NCBI GenBank assembly: GCA_905221145.1
Contig: CAJNCA010000002.1
Location: 62,001 to 126,000, forward strand
Origin: a bacterium
GTDB lineage: Bacteria; Bacillota; Bacilli; Lactobacillales; Streptococcaceae
DNA length: 64,000 bases
Direction of reading: 5' to 3'
Under the pieces are notes generated by a model. It had not been told where the DNA came from and did not search any database. It saw only the letters and a list, made by a program, of their open reading frames with translations. A program made the translations under genes and the position numbers. Shown here piece by piece: positions 31,514 through 40,948 of the stretch (positions are counted from its first letter, which is position 1; each line of letters starts with the position of its first letter).

Positions 31514-32431
31514 ATGAAGAAAAAAAGTTTATTTTTAGTATTGTTAAGTGTCTTTCTTTTGTGTTTAGATGCTTGTGGTCAAAAGGAAAGCCAGACAGGG
31601 AAAGGGATGAAAATTGTGACCAGTTTCTATCCTATCTACGCTATGGTAAAGGAAGTATCTGGTGACTTGAATGATGTTCGGATGATCCAGTCAAGTAGCG
31701 GCATTCACTCTTTTGAACCTTCAGCGAATGATATCGCAGCCATCTATGATGCAGACGTATTTGTTTATCATTCTCATACGCTCGAATCTTGGGCAGGAAG
31801 TTTGAATCCAAATCTAAAAAAATCTAAAGTTAAGGTTTTAGAAGCATCTGAGGGAATGACCTTGGACCGCGTCCCAGGCCTAGAAGATGTGGAAGCAGGG
31901 GATGGAGTTGATGAAAAAACGCTCTACGATCCGCATACTTGGCTAGATCCTGAGAAAGCTGGAGAAGAAGCGCAAATTATCGCTGATAAACTTTCAGAGG
32001 TGGATAGTGAGCATAAAGAAACTTACCAGAAAAATGCGCAAGCCTTTATAAAAAAAGCTCAAGAATTGACTAAGAAATTCCAGCCTAAATTTGAAAAAGC
32101 GAGTCAGAAAACCTTCGTAACACAACATACAGCCTTTTCTTATCTTGCTAAGCGATTTGGACTTAATCAACTTGGTATTGCAGGGATCTCTCCTGAACAA
32201 GAACCAAGTCCACGACAACTAACAGAAATTCAGGAATTTGTTAAAACCTATAAGGTTAAAACGATTTTTACAGAAAGTAATGCTTCTTCAAAAGTAGCTG
32301 AAACTCTTGTCAAATCAACAGGTGTAGGTCTTAAAACTTTGAATCCTTTAGAGGCAGACCCACAAAATGACAAGACTTATTTAGAAAATCTGGAAGAAAA
32401 TATGAGTGTTCTAGCAGAAGAATTGAAATGA
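31514..32431 (+). CDS. adcAII: AdcAII (Lmb-type) zinc-binding lipoprotein
   Basis: Captures zinc at the cell surface for the AdcCB importer and adheres to laminin. 305 residues. The lipobox LDAC places the lipid anchor at Cys21. The four zinc ligands can be read as His65 (GIHSFEPS), His141 (DPHTWLDP), His205 (TQHTAFSY) and Glu280 (LNPLEAD), the same spacing as published AdcAII. Unlike AdcA it has no C-terminal ZinT domain. The Pht gene 7 bp downstream is co-transcribed and is known to help AdcAII acquire zinc. Confidence 0.94.
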   Translation: MKKKSLFLVLLSVFLLCLDACGQKESQTGKGMKIVTSFYPIYAMVKEVSGDLNDVRMIQSSSGIHSFEPSANDIAAIYDADVFVYHSHTLESWAGSLNPNLKKSKVKVLEASEGMTLDRVPGLEDVEAGDGVDEKTLYDPHTWLDPEKAGEEAQIIADKLSEVDSEHKETYQKNAQAFIKKAQELTKKFQPKFEKASQKTFVTQHTAFSYLAKRFGLNQLGIAGISPEQEPSPRQLTEIQEFVKTYKVKTIFTESNASSKVAETLVKSTGVGLKTLNPLEADPQNDKTYLENLEENMSVLAEELK

Positions 32432-32438
32432 GGAAAGA

Positions 32439-35400
32439 ATGAAAATCAATAAAAAATATGTAGCAGGTTCAGTGGCAGTTCTTGCCCTAAGTGTTTGTTC
32501 CTATGAACTTGGACGATATCAAGCTGGTCAAGTTAAGAAAGAGTCTAATCGAGTTGCTTATATAGATGGTGATCAGGCTGGTCAAAAGGCAGAAAATTTA
32601 ACACCAGATGAAGTCAGTAAGAGAGAGGGGATCAATGCCGAGCAAATCGTCATTAAGATTACGGATCAAGGTTATGTGACCTCTCATGGAGACCATTATC
32701 ATTACTATAATGGCAAGGTTCCTTACGATGCTATTATCAGTGAAGAATTGCTGATGAAAGATCCGAATTATCAGTTGAAGGATTCAGACATTGTCAATGA
32801 AATCAAGGGTGGCTATGTGATTAAGGTAGACGGAAAATACTATGTTTACCTTAAAGATGTGGCCCATGCGGACAATATTCGGACAAAAGAAGAGATTAAA
32901 CGTCAGAAGCAGGAACATAGTCATAATCATAATGCAAGCACAGATAATGCTGTTGCTACAGCCAGAGCCCAAGGACGTTATACAACGGATGATGGGTATA
33001 TCTTCAATGCGTCTGATATCATTGAGGACACGGGTGATGCTTATATCGTTCCTCATGGCAATCACTTCCACTATATTCCTAAGAGTGACTTGTCTGCTAG
33101 TGAATTAGCTGCAGCCCAAGCCTTCTTATCTGGAAAAGGTGGCCAATTAAGTACCGTTGAATATCGTTCAAGCAGAGGTGAAACAAGATCTAGTGTGAGA
33201 ACGAGTCAAGCTGAGACTCCTCAAAATCCTACAACGTCTTCTGAGAGTCAAAATGAGGACTTGGATAGTCTCCTTCAAGAATTGTACGCTTTGCCACTTA
33301 GCCAACGTCATGTGGAGTCTGATGGATTAGTATTTGACCCAGCACAGATTACAAAACGTACAGCAAATGGTGTGGCAGTGCCTCACGGGGATCATTTCCA
33401 TTTCATTCCTTATTCGCAAATGTCTGCTTTGGAAGAAAAATTGGCTCGAAATCTACCAATTGGAGGTCAGCCAGTTCAAAGTCATTCTGATAATACGAAA
33501 CCAAGCAGTCCTGAGAAAACAAGTTCAACACCAAGTTCAACCATTAAACCAAACTTTAATCTCAATACGCAGGCACCAAATCGAGGAACTGGAGGTGCCT
33601 ATACAACGGATGATGGGTATGTCTTTAGTCCAACAGATGTGATTGAAGATACAGGTGACGCTTTTATTGTCCCTCATGGAAATCATTTCCACTACATACC
33701 AAAAGGCACTTTGTCGGCAGGAGAATTAGCTGCAGCTCAAGCTTATTGGAATGGTAAGCAGGGCTCTCGTACTTCTACAAGCTCAAGTAAACCAAGTAGT
33801 GATAATGGTAATCCAGCCCAACCAAGTTTGACAGAGACTCCAAATCTGACTGTTACCCCAACATATCATCAAAATCAAGGGGAAGACATTTCAACACTTT
33901 TAAGTGAATTGTATGCCAAACCTTTATCAGAACGTCATGTTGAATCAGATGGCTTAGTCTTTGATCCGGCACAAATCATCAAACGTACAGCTAATGGGGT
34001 CGCAGTGCCCCACGGAGATCATTATCACTTTATTCCTTATTCACAAATGTCACCACTGGAAGAAAAATTGGCTCGTATGATAGCTGTTAAGGGTCAAAAT
34101 GGCAGTGTCTTGCCAAGTGTTACTCCTCTGAAGCCAGCCCCTACTACCAAACCTCTAGCACCAGTGGAAAATAAACCGACAGAATTTGATGTCAACCAGG
34201 TTGTTAGAAAAGTTGGCGACGGTTATATTTTCGAGGATAAGGGAGTCAGTCGTTATGTTCTAGCTAAAGACCTGGCTAAGGATAAGATTGACGATATTGA
34301 AAATCTCTTGTCTAAGAAAACTCAAGAGACACATGCCCTAGTTGCGAAGAAAGAAAATGTCGCTCCTCGTGATCAAGAATTTTATGATAAAGCGTATAAT
34401 TTATTGGCCGAGGCTCATAAATCCTTGTCTGAAAATAAGGGGCGTACTTCTGATTTTCAAGCTTTAGACAAATTAGCAGAGCGCTTGAATGATGAATCTA
34501 CTAATAAAGGAAAATTGGTAGATGATTTATTGGCATTCCTAGCCCCAATTACCCACCCAGAACGTCTTGGTAAACCAAATTCTCAGATTGCTTATACAGA
34601 CGATGAAATTAAATTAGCGAAATTAGCAGGTAAGTATACAACAGAAGATGGCTATATATTTGACACTCGTGATATTACCAGTGATGAGGGAGATGCTTAT
34701 GTCACTCCACATATGACCCATAGTCATTGGATTAAGAAAGAAAGTTTGTCTGAAGATGAAAGAGTAGCAGCTCAAGCTTATGCTAAAGAGAAAGGTTTGA
34801 CACCTCCTTCAACAGATAATCAGGGCTCAGGAAATACTGAGGTTAAAGGAGTAGAAGCAATCTATAATAAAGTTAAGGCTGCTAAGAAGGTTCCACTTGA
34901 TCAAATTCCTTACAATTTACAACATACTGTTGAAGTTAAAAATGGTAGCTTAATTATACCTCATTACGACCATTACCATAACATTAAATTTGGGTGGTTT
35001 GACGAAGGACTTTATGAGGCACCTAAAGGCTATAGTTTAGAGGATCTCTTTGCGACTGTAAAATACTATGTAGAACATCCAAACGAACGTCCGCACTCAG
35101 ATAATGGTTGGGGAAATGCCAGTGACCATGTTCGTAAAAATAAGCCAGAAGACAGTAAAACTGATGAAGATAAGAAACATGATGAAGTAAGTGAGACAAC
35201 TCGCCCTGAATCTGATGAAAAAGAGAATCACGCAGGTTTAAATCCTTCAGCAGATAATCTTTATAAACCAAGCACTGATACGGAAGAGACAGAGGAAGAA
35301 GCTGAAGATACTACAGATGAGGCTAAAGTTCCTCAAGTAGAGACTGAAAAAGTAGAAGCCAAACTCAAAGAAGTAGAAGCTCTACTTGATACAGTAACCG

Positions 35401-35558
35401 ATGCTAGTTTGAAAGACAATGTGGCAGAGAGTCTAGCTGGTTTACGAAATAATTTGAGTCTCCAAACCATGGATAATAATGGCATTATGGCAGAAGCAGA
35501 AAAATTGCTTACTTTGTTAAAAGGTAGTGAGTCAGTTACGACGAAACCAGCAGTATAA
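32439..35558 (+). CDS. phtD: PhtD-like polyhistidine triad surface protein with duplicated triad module
   Basis: 1039 residues. N-terminal signal (KKYVAGSVAVLALSVCSYELG), LTPDEVSKREGI motif, and seven HxxHxH triads: SHGDHYHY, PHGNHFHY, PHGDHFHF, PHGNHFHY, PHGDHYHF, PHMTHSHW and PHYDHYHN. Pneumococcal PhtD as I recall has five triads and about 840 residues; here the pair of triads 2-3 is repeated as 4-5 with a period of 621 bp (copies begin at 32979 and 33600). The C-terminus (acidic, then coiled coil ending in EKLLTLLKG) matches PhtD. Pht proteins bind zinc, bind factor H and deliver zinc to AdcAII. A HSHNHN cluster near residue 167 may add metal sites. Expressed from the AdcR-controlled adcAII promoter. 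Confidence 0.9.
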   Translation: MKINKKYVAGSVAVLALSVCSYELGRYQAGQVKKESNRVAYIDGDQAGQKAENLTPDEVSKREGINAEQIVIKITDQGYVTSHGDHYHYYNGKVPYDAIISEELLMKDPNYQLKDSDIVNEIKGGYVIKVDGKYYVYLKDVAHADNIRTKEEIKRQKQEHSHNHNASTDNAVATARAQGRYTTDDGYIFNASDIIEDTGDAYIVPHGNHFHYIPKSDLSASELAAAQAFLSGKGGQLSTVEYRSSRGETRSSVRTSQAETPQNPTTSSESQNEDLDSLLQELYALPLSQRHVESDGLVFDPAQITKRTANGVAVPHGDHFHFIPYSQMSALEEKLARNLPIGGQPVQSHSDNTKPSSPEKTSSTPSSTIKPNFNLNTQAPNRGTGGAYTTDDGYVFSPTDVIEDTGDAFIVPHGNHFHYIPKGTLSAGELAAAQAYWNGKQGSRTSTSSSKPSSDNGNPAQPSLTETPNLTVTPTYHQNQGEDISTLLSELYAKPLSERHVESDGLVFDPAQIIKRTANGVAVPHGDHYHFIPYSQMSPLEEKLARMIAVKGQNGSVLPSVTPLKPAPTTKPLAPVENKPTEFDVNQVVRKVGDGYIFEDKGVSRYVLAKDLAKDKIDDIENLLSKKTQETHALVAKKENVAPRDQEFYDKAYNLLAEAHKSLSENKGRTSDFQALDKLAERLNDESTNKGKLVDDLLAFLAPITHPERLGKPNSQIAYTDDEIKLAKLAGKYTTEDGYIFDTRDITSDEGDAYVTPHMTHSHWIKKESLSEDERVAAQAYAKEKGLTPPSTDNQGSGNTEVKGVEAIYNKVKAAKKVPLDQIPYNLQHTVEVKNGSLIIPHYDHYHNIKFGWFDEGLYEAPKGYSLEDLFATVKYYVEHPNERPHSDNGWGNASDHVRKNKPEDSKTDEDKKHDEVSETTRPESDEKENHAGLNPSADNLYKPSTDTEETEEEAEDTTDEAKVPQVETEKVEAKLKEVEALLDTVTDASLKDNVAESLAGLRNNLSLQTMDNNGIMAEAEKLLTLLKGSESVTTKPAV

Positions 35559-35588
35559 GCTTTATACTATAAATCAAAATGATGTAAG

Positions 35589-35618
35589 AGTCAGTAGCAA
35601 TACTGGCTTTTATTTTTT
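35589..35618 (+). terminator. Terminator after phtD-like gene
   Basis: AGTCAGTA (35589-35596) pairs with TACTGGCT (35601-35608), loop GCAA, T-rich tail. Confidence 0.75.
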
Positions 35619-35635
35619 AAAATGATATAAAAATC

Positions 35636-35664
35636 TTGACAGATAAACTTAAAAAAGGTAAACT
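35636..35664 (+). promoter_or_regulatory. phtE-like gene promoter
   Basis: TTGACA (35636-35641), 17-bp spacer, TAAACT (35659-35664), a copy of the adcAII promoter. Confidence 0.8.
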
Positions 35665-35665
35665 A

Positions 35666-35701
35666 TTTACTGGTTAATTAATTGGTTAAATAACCGGTTT
35701 A
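35666..35701 (+). promoter_or_regulatory. Three back-to-back AdcR boxes before the phtE-like gene
   Basis: TTTACTGGTTAA (35666-35677) and TTAATTGGTTAA (35678-35689) have one mismatch each to TTAACYRGTTAA; ATAACCGGTTTA (35690-35701) has two. The 12-bp units follow one another with no gap, starting 1 bp after the -10. A further half-site-like TTTAACCG is at 35711-35718. Confidence 0.7.
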
Positions 35702-35767
35702 GAAAAACTGTTTAACCGAGAAAAAGAAGTTAAGAAAAGCTTCATCATTTATTGAAATGAGGGATTT

Positions 35768-38700
35768 ATGAAATTCAGTAAAAAGTATATTGCAGCTGGA
35801 TCAGCTGTTATCGTATCCTTGAGTCTTTGCGCCTATGCACTGAACCAGCATCGCTCGCAGGAAAATAAGGACAATAATCGTGTTTCTTATGTGGATGGTA
35901 GTCAGTCAAGTCAGAAAAGTGAAAACCTGACACCAGATCAGGTTAGCCAAAAAGAAGGAATTCAGGCTGAGCAAATTGTTATTAAGATTACAGATCAGGG
36001 CTATGTGACGTCACACGGTGACCACTATCATTACTATAATGGGAAGGTTCCTTTTGATGCGATTTTTAGTGAAGAACTTTTGATGAAGGATCCAAACTAC
36101 CAACTTAAGGATGGAGATATTGTCAATGAGGTCAAGGGTGGTTATATCATCAAGGTCGATGGAAAATATTATGTCTACCTGAAAGATGCAGCTCATGCTG
36201 ATAATGTTCGAACTAAGGATGAAATCAACCGTCAAAAACAAGAACATGTCAAAGATAATGAGAAGGTTAGCTCCGATGTTGCTGTAGCAAGGTCTCAGGG
36301 ACGCTATACGACTGATGATGGTTATGTCTTTAATCCAGCTGATATTATCGAAGATACGGGTGATGCTTATATCGTTCCTCACGGAGGTCACTATCACTAT
36401 ATTCCAAAAAGTGATTTGTCTGCTAGTGAGTTAGCAGCAGCAAAAGCTCATCTAGCTGGAAAAAATACGCAACCGAGTCAGTTAAGCTATTCTTCAGCAG
36501 CTAGTGACAATAACACGCAATCTGTAGCACAAGGATCAACTAGCAAGACAGAAAGCAAAGCTGAAAATCTTCAAAGTCTTTTGAAAGAACTCTATGATTC
36601 ACCTAGTGACCAACGTTACAGTGAATCAGATGGTCTGGTTTTCGACCCTGCCAAGATTATCAGCCGTACGGCAAATGGAGTTGCGATTCCGCATGGCGAC
36701 CATTACCACTTTATTCCTTACAGCAAACTCTCTCCTTTAGAAGAAAAGATTGCCAGAATGGTGCCGATCGGTGGAACTGGTTCTACGGTCTCTACAAATG
36801 AAAAACCTCATGAAGTAGCGTCTAGTCTAAGAAGTTTTTCAAGTAGTCCATCTACTTTGAATAATGCCTCATTGACTACAAATAAGGCTATCTCTGCAAC
36901 ATCTGATGGCTATATCTTTAATCCAAAAGATATCGTTGAAGAAACAGCTACAGCTTATATCGTCAGACATGGTGATCATTTCCATTACATTCCGAAATCG
37001 AACCCAATTGGGCAACCGACACTTCCAAACAATGGTCTGACAACACCTTCGCCATCTCTTCCAGCCAATCCTGGTGTTTCACATGAGGAACATGAAGAAG
37101 ATGGACACGGCTTTGATGCCAATCGTATTATTGCTGAAGATAGTTCGGGATTTATCATGAGTCACGGTGATCACAATCATTATTTCTTCAAGAAGGATTT
37201 GACAGCTGATCAAATTAAGGCAGCGCAAGACCACTTGAAAGGTGCAAATACAGCAACACCAAGTCCAGCTCATGATGACGATCACGACGAAGATCATCAT
37301 GGACACCATCATGATGAAGACCATGATCACGGCTTTGATGCCAATCGAATTATTGCTGAAGATGAAGCAGGATTTATCATGAGTCACGGTGATCACAATC
37401 ATTACTTCTTCAAGAAGGATTTGACAGCTGATCAAATCAAGGCAGCGCAAGACCACTTGAAAGGTGCAAATACAGCAACACCAAGTCCAGCTCATGATGA
37501 CGATCACGACGAAGATCATCATGGACATCATCATGGTGAGGAACACGATCATGGTTTTGATGCCAATCGTGTTATCAGTGAGGATGAGCAAGGCTTTGTT
37601 ATGAGTCACGGTGATCACAATCATTACTTCTTCAAGAAGGACTTGACAGCTGACCAAATTAAGGCAGCTCAGGATCATTTGAAAACACATCATGATGCAG
37701 AGCCTATAAAACCTCTTGCTAAAACGGTAGAGTCTTTCTCAAGAGATGCTAGCGATGAAGAAAAAATTGCTTACATTTCTAAGACCTACGGTGTTCCACT
37801 TGAAGCGATTAGAATTTCAAACGGCTTCTTTGTCTTTGGAAATCCTGACCAAGCCTACGATCCAACTCATATCCATCCCTATGCTGTTCGTAAGGAACAT
37901 GTTCGTTTGCCACTCCAAACTGGAAATCCAGAACTTGATTTCCTAAATGAACTTTATACGACTGCCTTACGTGATGGTGTGTCTCCTTATAGCTTACAGG
38001 TAGAAAATGGTAGTTTTGTGATTCCTCATGGTGACCACAATCACTACATCAAGGTTCAAACCAAGGGCTATGAAGTGGCTTTGAAAAACAAAATTCCAGC
38101 CCTCCAATCCAACTACCAACCTGGAGCTTTTGATGAGAAGGCAGTCTTGGCAAAAGTAGATCAACTTCTAGCTGAAAGCAGAAGCATCTACAAAGACAAG
38201 CCTATCGAACAAAGACAGATTGAGTTAGCCTTAGGTCAGTTTACTGAAAACATGAAGAAACTGGCAACTAACTCTACAGCAGGTTATCTTGCAACCCTTG
38301 ATCTCTTTGATAAGCAATATATCCATATTGATGAGAGTGTCAAACCTGTTGAAACGAGCGCTCTAGATAAGAAATATCAAGCCTTGATTGATAAAATCAA
38401 TACACTGGATACAGACTCTTATGGACTTCCTAAGAAAGACCTACTCGTTCGACTCCAAGAAGCTAAGTTGGCTAAAGATGAAGCTGGTTTAGCAGCGGTT
38501 GAATCACAACTGCAAGCCTTGCAAGATTTTAATGACCGAACAGGTGTTACAACTGTAGAATACATCAAGTATTTCTACGAACACGTAAATGACGGTCGTT
38601 TGAGTGATGAACTTCGAAACAAAGTAGCTCAGTTGACTTGGACCTTGTATCAATCTCAATCCTTCCTTAAGGCAGCAGAATTAAACAAATTATTCCCAAG

Positions 38701-39535
38701 CATCTATCAAGCAAAACAAGAAGTGGAAGAAGCTTTGAAAGCTCAGCCAACTACTGCGAAATCAAGTCAGACAGTTCTAGATACTGAAAAAGTAGATAAT
38801 CAAAGTGCTAAGACAGCTATTTATGGATTCTTGAAAGAATTGTATGGGGACTTTATGCCTGAAGAACATGTCAATCATGTTAGCAAGGAACAAGTAGAAA
38901 GTCTCTTGAGCAAGGCAACTCAACTCTTGGAACAAGTCCAAGAAGAAGGTATTAGACAATCCTTGGCAGAAGAAGTAGAAAATCTCAAAGCTGCCACAAA
39001 CAAGGCTGATGCAGACTTGGATGAAGTAAATAGTCAGGTGAAAGATGTCTTGACTCGTATCGCTAGCGCTCTTCAACAAGAGAAAGAAAATGCTGAGCAA
39101 GATCCTCAGACACTTGTGCTCTATCAAAAACTTTACGATATCCTCATGTCACTTCACGCTTATTTAGAAAACAATAAGGGTTCTGATGCGGACTTTGATA
39201 AGGTGGATGCTCTACTAGATCAACTTTCTGCTAAGAGTAAAGATAAAGCTGCTTTACTTGAATTGACAAAAGCTATTCTGGTCTTGAATCAAGAAATCAA
39301 GTCAAAATCAAGTGCAAGTGAAGAAGCAACTCCATCAACAAATGCCGTGGCAAATGGTGATAACACCAGTGCTGAGAACCAACCAAACGCAACTGCAGAA
39401 TCTAACAGTGAAACTGCTAGCGACGAAAACAAACCGAGCAAGGCAACAGATTCTAAACCTGCTGAATTAGCTTCAGAAAAGGAAACAACAGAATCTACAA
39501 CAAGTACTGGAAACCAGGAAAAACCAGCAGAGTAA
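35768..39535 (+). CDS. phtE: PhtE-like polyhistidine triad surface protein, enlarged and rearranged
   Basis: 1255 residues, longer than the 1039 I recall for pneumococcal PhtE. The N-terminal half matches PhtE (MKFSKKYIAAGSAVIVSL signal; AEQIVIKITDQGYVTSHGDH region, triads at SHGDHYHY, PHGGHYHY, PHGDHYHF, RHGDHFHY). Residues about 448-640 are three near-identical 74-residue repeats, each with SHGDHNHYFFKKDLTADQIK followed by a D/H-rich linker (DDDHDEDHHGHHHDEDHDHG and variants). An eighth triad PHGDHNHY lies near residue 757. The C-terminal 500 residues are helical, PhtD-tail-like, ending in a T/E/S-rich segment. The pneumococcal PhtE C-terminal domains are absent. Likely a zinc-storing surface protein under AdcR; no LPXTG anchor. 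Confidence 0.88.
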   Translation: MKFSKKYIAAGSAVIVSLSLCAYALNQHRSQENKDNNRVSYVDGSQSSQKSENLTPDQVSQKEGIQAEQIVIKITDQGYVTSHGDHYHYYNGKVPFDAIFSEELLMKDPNYQLKDGDIVNEVKGGYIIKVDGKYYVYLKDAAHADNVRTKDEINRQKQEHVKDNEKVSSDVAVARSQGRYTTDDGYVFNPADIIEDTGDAYIVPHGGHYHYIPKSDLSASELAAAKAHLAGKNTQPSQLSYSSAASDNNTQSVAQGSTSKTESKAENLQSLLKELYDSPSDQRYSESDGLVFDPAKIISRTANGVAIPHGDHYHFIPYSKLSPLEEKIARMVPIGGTGSTVSTNEKPHEVASSLRSFSSSPSTLNNASLTTNKAISATSDGYIFNPKDIVEETATAYIVRHGDHFHYIPKSNPIGQPTLPNNGLTTPSPSLPANPGVSHEEHEEDGHGFDANRIIAEDSSGFIMSHGDHNHYFFKKDLTADQIKAAQDHLKGANTATPSPAHDDDHDEDHHGHHHDEDHDHGFDANRIIAEDEAGFIMSHGDHNHYFFKKDLTADQIKAAQDHLKGANTATPSPAHDDDHDEDHHGHHHGEEHDHGFDANRVISEDEQGFVMSHGDHNHYFFKKDLTADQIKAAQDHLKTHHDAEPIKPLAKTVESFSRDASDEEKIAYISKTYGVPLEAIRISNGFFVFGNPDQAYDPTHIHPYAVRKEHVRLPLQTGNPELDFLNELYTTALRDGVSPYSLQVENGSFVIPHGDHNHYIKVQTKGYEVALKNKIPALQSNYQPGAFDEKAVLAKVDQLLAESRSIYKDKPIEQRQIELALGQFTENMKKLATNSTAGYLATLDLFDKQYIHIDESVKPVETSALDKKYQALIDKINTLDTDSYGLPKKDLLVRLQEAKLAKDEAGLAAVESQLQALQDFNDRTGVTTVEYIKYFYEHVNDGRLSDELRNKVAQLTWTLYQSQSFLKAAELNKLFPSIYQAKQEVEEALKAQPTTAKSSQTVLDTEKVDNQSAKTAIYGFLKELYGDFMPEEHVNHVSKEQVESLLSKATQLLEQVQEEGIRQSLAEEVENLKAATNKADADLDEVNSQVKDVLTRIASALQQEKENAEQDPQTLVLYQKLYDILMSLHAYLENNKGSDADFDKVDALLDQLSAKSKDKAALLELTKAILVLNQEIKSKSSASEEATPSTNAVANGDNTSAENQPNATAESNSETASDENKPSKATDSKPAELASEKETTESTTSTGNQEKPAE
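37109..37690 (+). repeat. Tandem 222-bp in-frame repeats (three copies) in the phtE-like gene
   Basis: Copies start at 37109, 37331 and 37553, giving an exact 222-bp (74-codon) period. Copies 1 and 2 are almost identical through the whole unit including the His/Asp linker; copy 3 diverges after the triad and stops near 37690. The period is a whole number of codons, so copy-number change would keep the frame. Confidence 0.92.
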
Positions 39536-39542
39536 AAAGAAA

Positions 39543-39573
39543 GGCGAAGTAGCTGAGCTACCTCGTCTTTTTT
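39543..39573. terminator. Terminator between the convergent phtE-like gene and pepT
   Basis: GGCGAAGTAGC (39543-39553) pairs, with one mismatch, with GCTACCTCGTC (39557-39567), followed by a run of T reaching the pepT stop codon. Confidence 0.7.
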
Positions 39574-40795
39574 AGTCTTTATAAGCTACGATACCAATGA
39601 TAGTATCAACTGCACGTTCCATAGTCTGAAGGCTGACGTATTCAAAACGTCCGTGCATATTTTCACCACCCGCAAAGATATTTGGAGTAGGGATTCCCAT
39701 AAAGGAAATTTTAGAGCCGTCTGTCCCGCCGCGGATTGGTTCGATTATAGGAGTGATACCCAAATCTTCCATAACGGCTTTAGCAATGGTAATTGGAGTC
39801 ATATCTTTTTCAATGACTTCTTTCATATTGTAGTACTGGTCTGTCAAGTTTAGGGTGACACGGTCACTCCCAAGTTCTTGATTCATCTTATCAGCGATAG
39901 ACTGCATAGTTGCTTTACGTGCTTCAAAGGCATCTTTTTCAAAATCGCGAATGATGTAGCTTGCACGCGCCTCCTCGACACTACCTGTCACATCCAATAG
40001 ATGGTAGAAGCCTTGGTAACCTTCTGTTAACTCAGGTCGGTCATTCTCTGGAAGTTGATTATGAAAATCAATTGCTAGCTGAAGGGCATTGACCATTTGC
40101 CCTTTGGCGGTACCAGGGTGGACATTGCGTCCTTGGAAATGCAATTCAGCCCCAGCTGCGGAAAAAGTCTCGTATTGAAGCTCACCTAGTGGACCACCAT
40201 CCACAGTATAGGCAAAATCCACATCAAAATCTTCTGCATCAAATTTATTAGCACCAACACCAATTTCTTCATCTGGACCAAAACCAACACGAATCTCACA
40301 GTGTTTGATTTCAGGATGGGCAGTCAGATATTCAATGGCTGTCATAATCTCAGCAATTCCTGACTTGTCATCAGCACCTAGCAAGGTTGTTCCATCGGTT
40401 GTGATGAGTGTTTGGCCTGGATATTTCTCCAGACTCTTGAAGTCAGCTGGATCCAGTTTAAAACCAGAATTCCCTAGTTCAATCACACCACCATCATAGT
40501 TTTCAATTACCTGTGGATTGACTCCTTCGGCATTAAAATCAGCAGTATCCATGTGGGAAATAAAGCCAATCTTACGTGTTAAAGACGGATCGTTGGCTGG
40601 CAAGGTACCAATAGCAAAACCATTTGGTAGATAATAAACATTTTGTAAACCAACACGCTTCATTTCAGGAATCAGGACATTGGTTGCGAAATCAACCTGA
40701 CTCTGTGTACTTGGAGTAGTAGTAGAGTGTTCATCAGAGCGCGTGTTGACCTTAACGTAGGTTAAAAAGCGGTCCAAGAGATTGGGATAAGTCAT
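39572..40795 (-). CDS. pepT: Peptidase T (tripeptide aminopeptidase)
   Basis: Zinc-dependent M20B peptidase that frees the N-terminal residue of tripeptides in the cytoplasm. 407 residues. Metal-binding motifs [26 protein letters not shown] and the C-terminal [18 protein letters not shown] (His/Glu/Asp ligands) are all present. Convergent with the phtE-like gene. ATG at 40795 with AAAGGAG on the minus strand. Confidence 0.95.
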   Translation of the reverse strand: MTYPNLLDRFLTYVKVNTRSDEHSTTTPSTQSQVDFATNVLIPEMKRVGLQNVYYLPNGFAIGTLPANDPSLTRKIGFISHMDTADFNAEGVNPQVIENYDGGVIELGNSGFKLDPADFKSLEKYPGQTLITTDGTTLLGADDKSGIAEIMTAIEYLTAHPEIKHCEIRVGFGPDEEIGVGANKFDAEDFDVDFAYTVDGGPLGELQYETFSAAGAELHFQGRNVHPGTAKGQMVNALQLAIDFHNQLPENDRPELTEGYQGFYHLLDVTGSVEEARASYIIRDFEKDAFEARKATMQSIADKMNQELGSDRVTLNLTDQYYNMKEVIEKDMTPITIAKAVMEDLGITPIIEPIRGGTDGSKISFMGIPTPNIFAGGENMHGRFEYVSLQTMERAVDTIIGIVAYKD

Positions 40796-40948
40796 AAAAA
40801 ACTCCTTTTGAATTCATTTTTTCCATTGTATCATAGAAAGAAGAGAAAAACAAAAGACAGAAGATTGAGGATGTCCCTATGTTAGCGTTTACTTATTGAT
40901 GAATTAATGATAAAATAGTCATGATAAAAAAATCACAAGGAAGCAGTT

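Noticed and set aside
37109..37690. Possible CRISPR-like array because of regular repeats
   Set aside because: Units are 222 bp, in frame and translated as surface protein repeats; no short repeats with unique spacers.
37079..37693. Minus-strand 204-codon frame rich in Met, Ile and Val opposite the phtE repeats
   Set aside because: It is the shadow of the repeated His/Asp codons of the real gene; no ribosome site and no homology.
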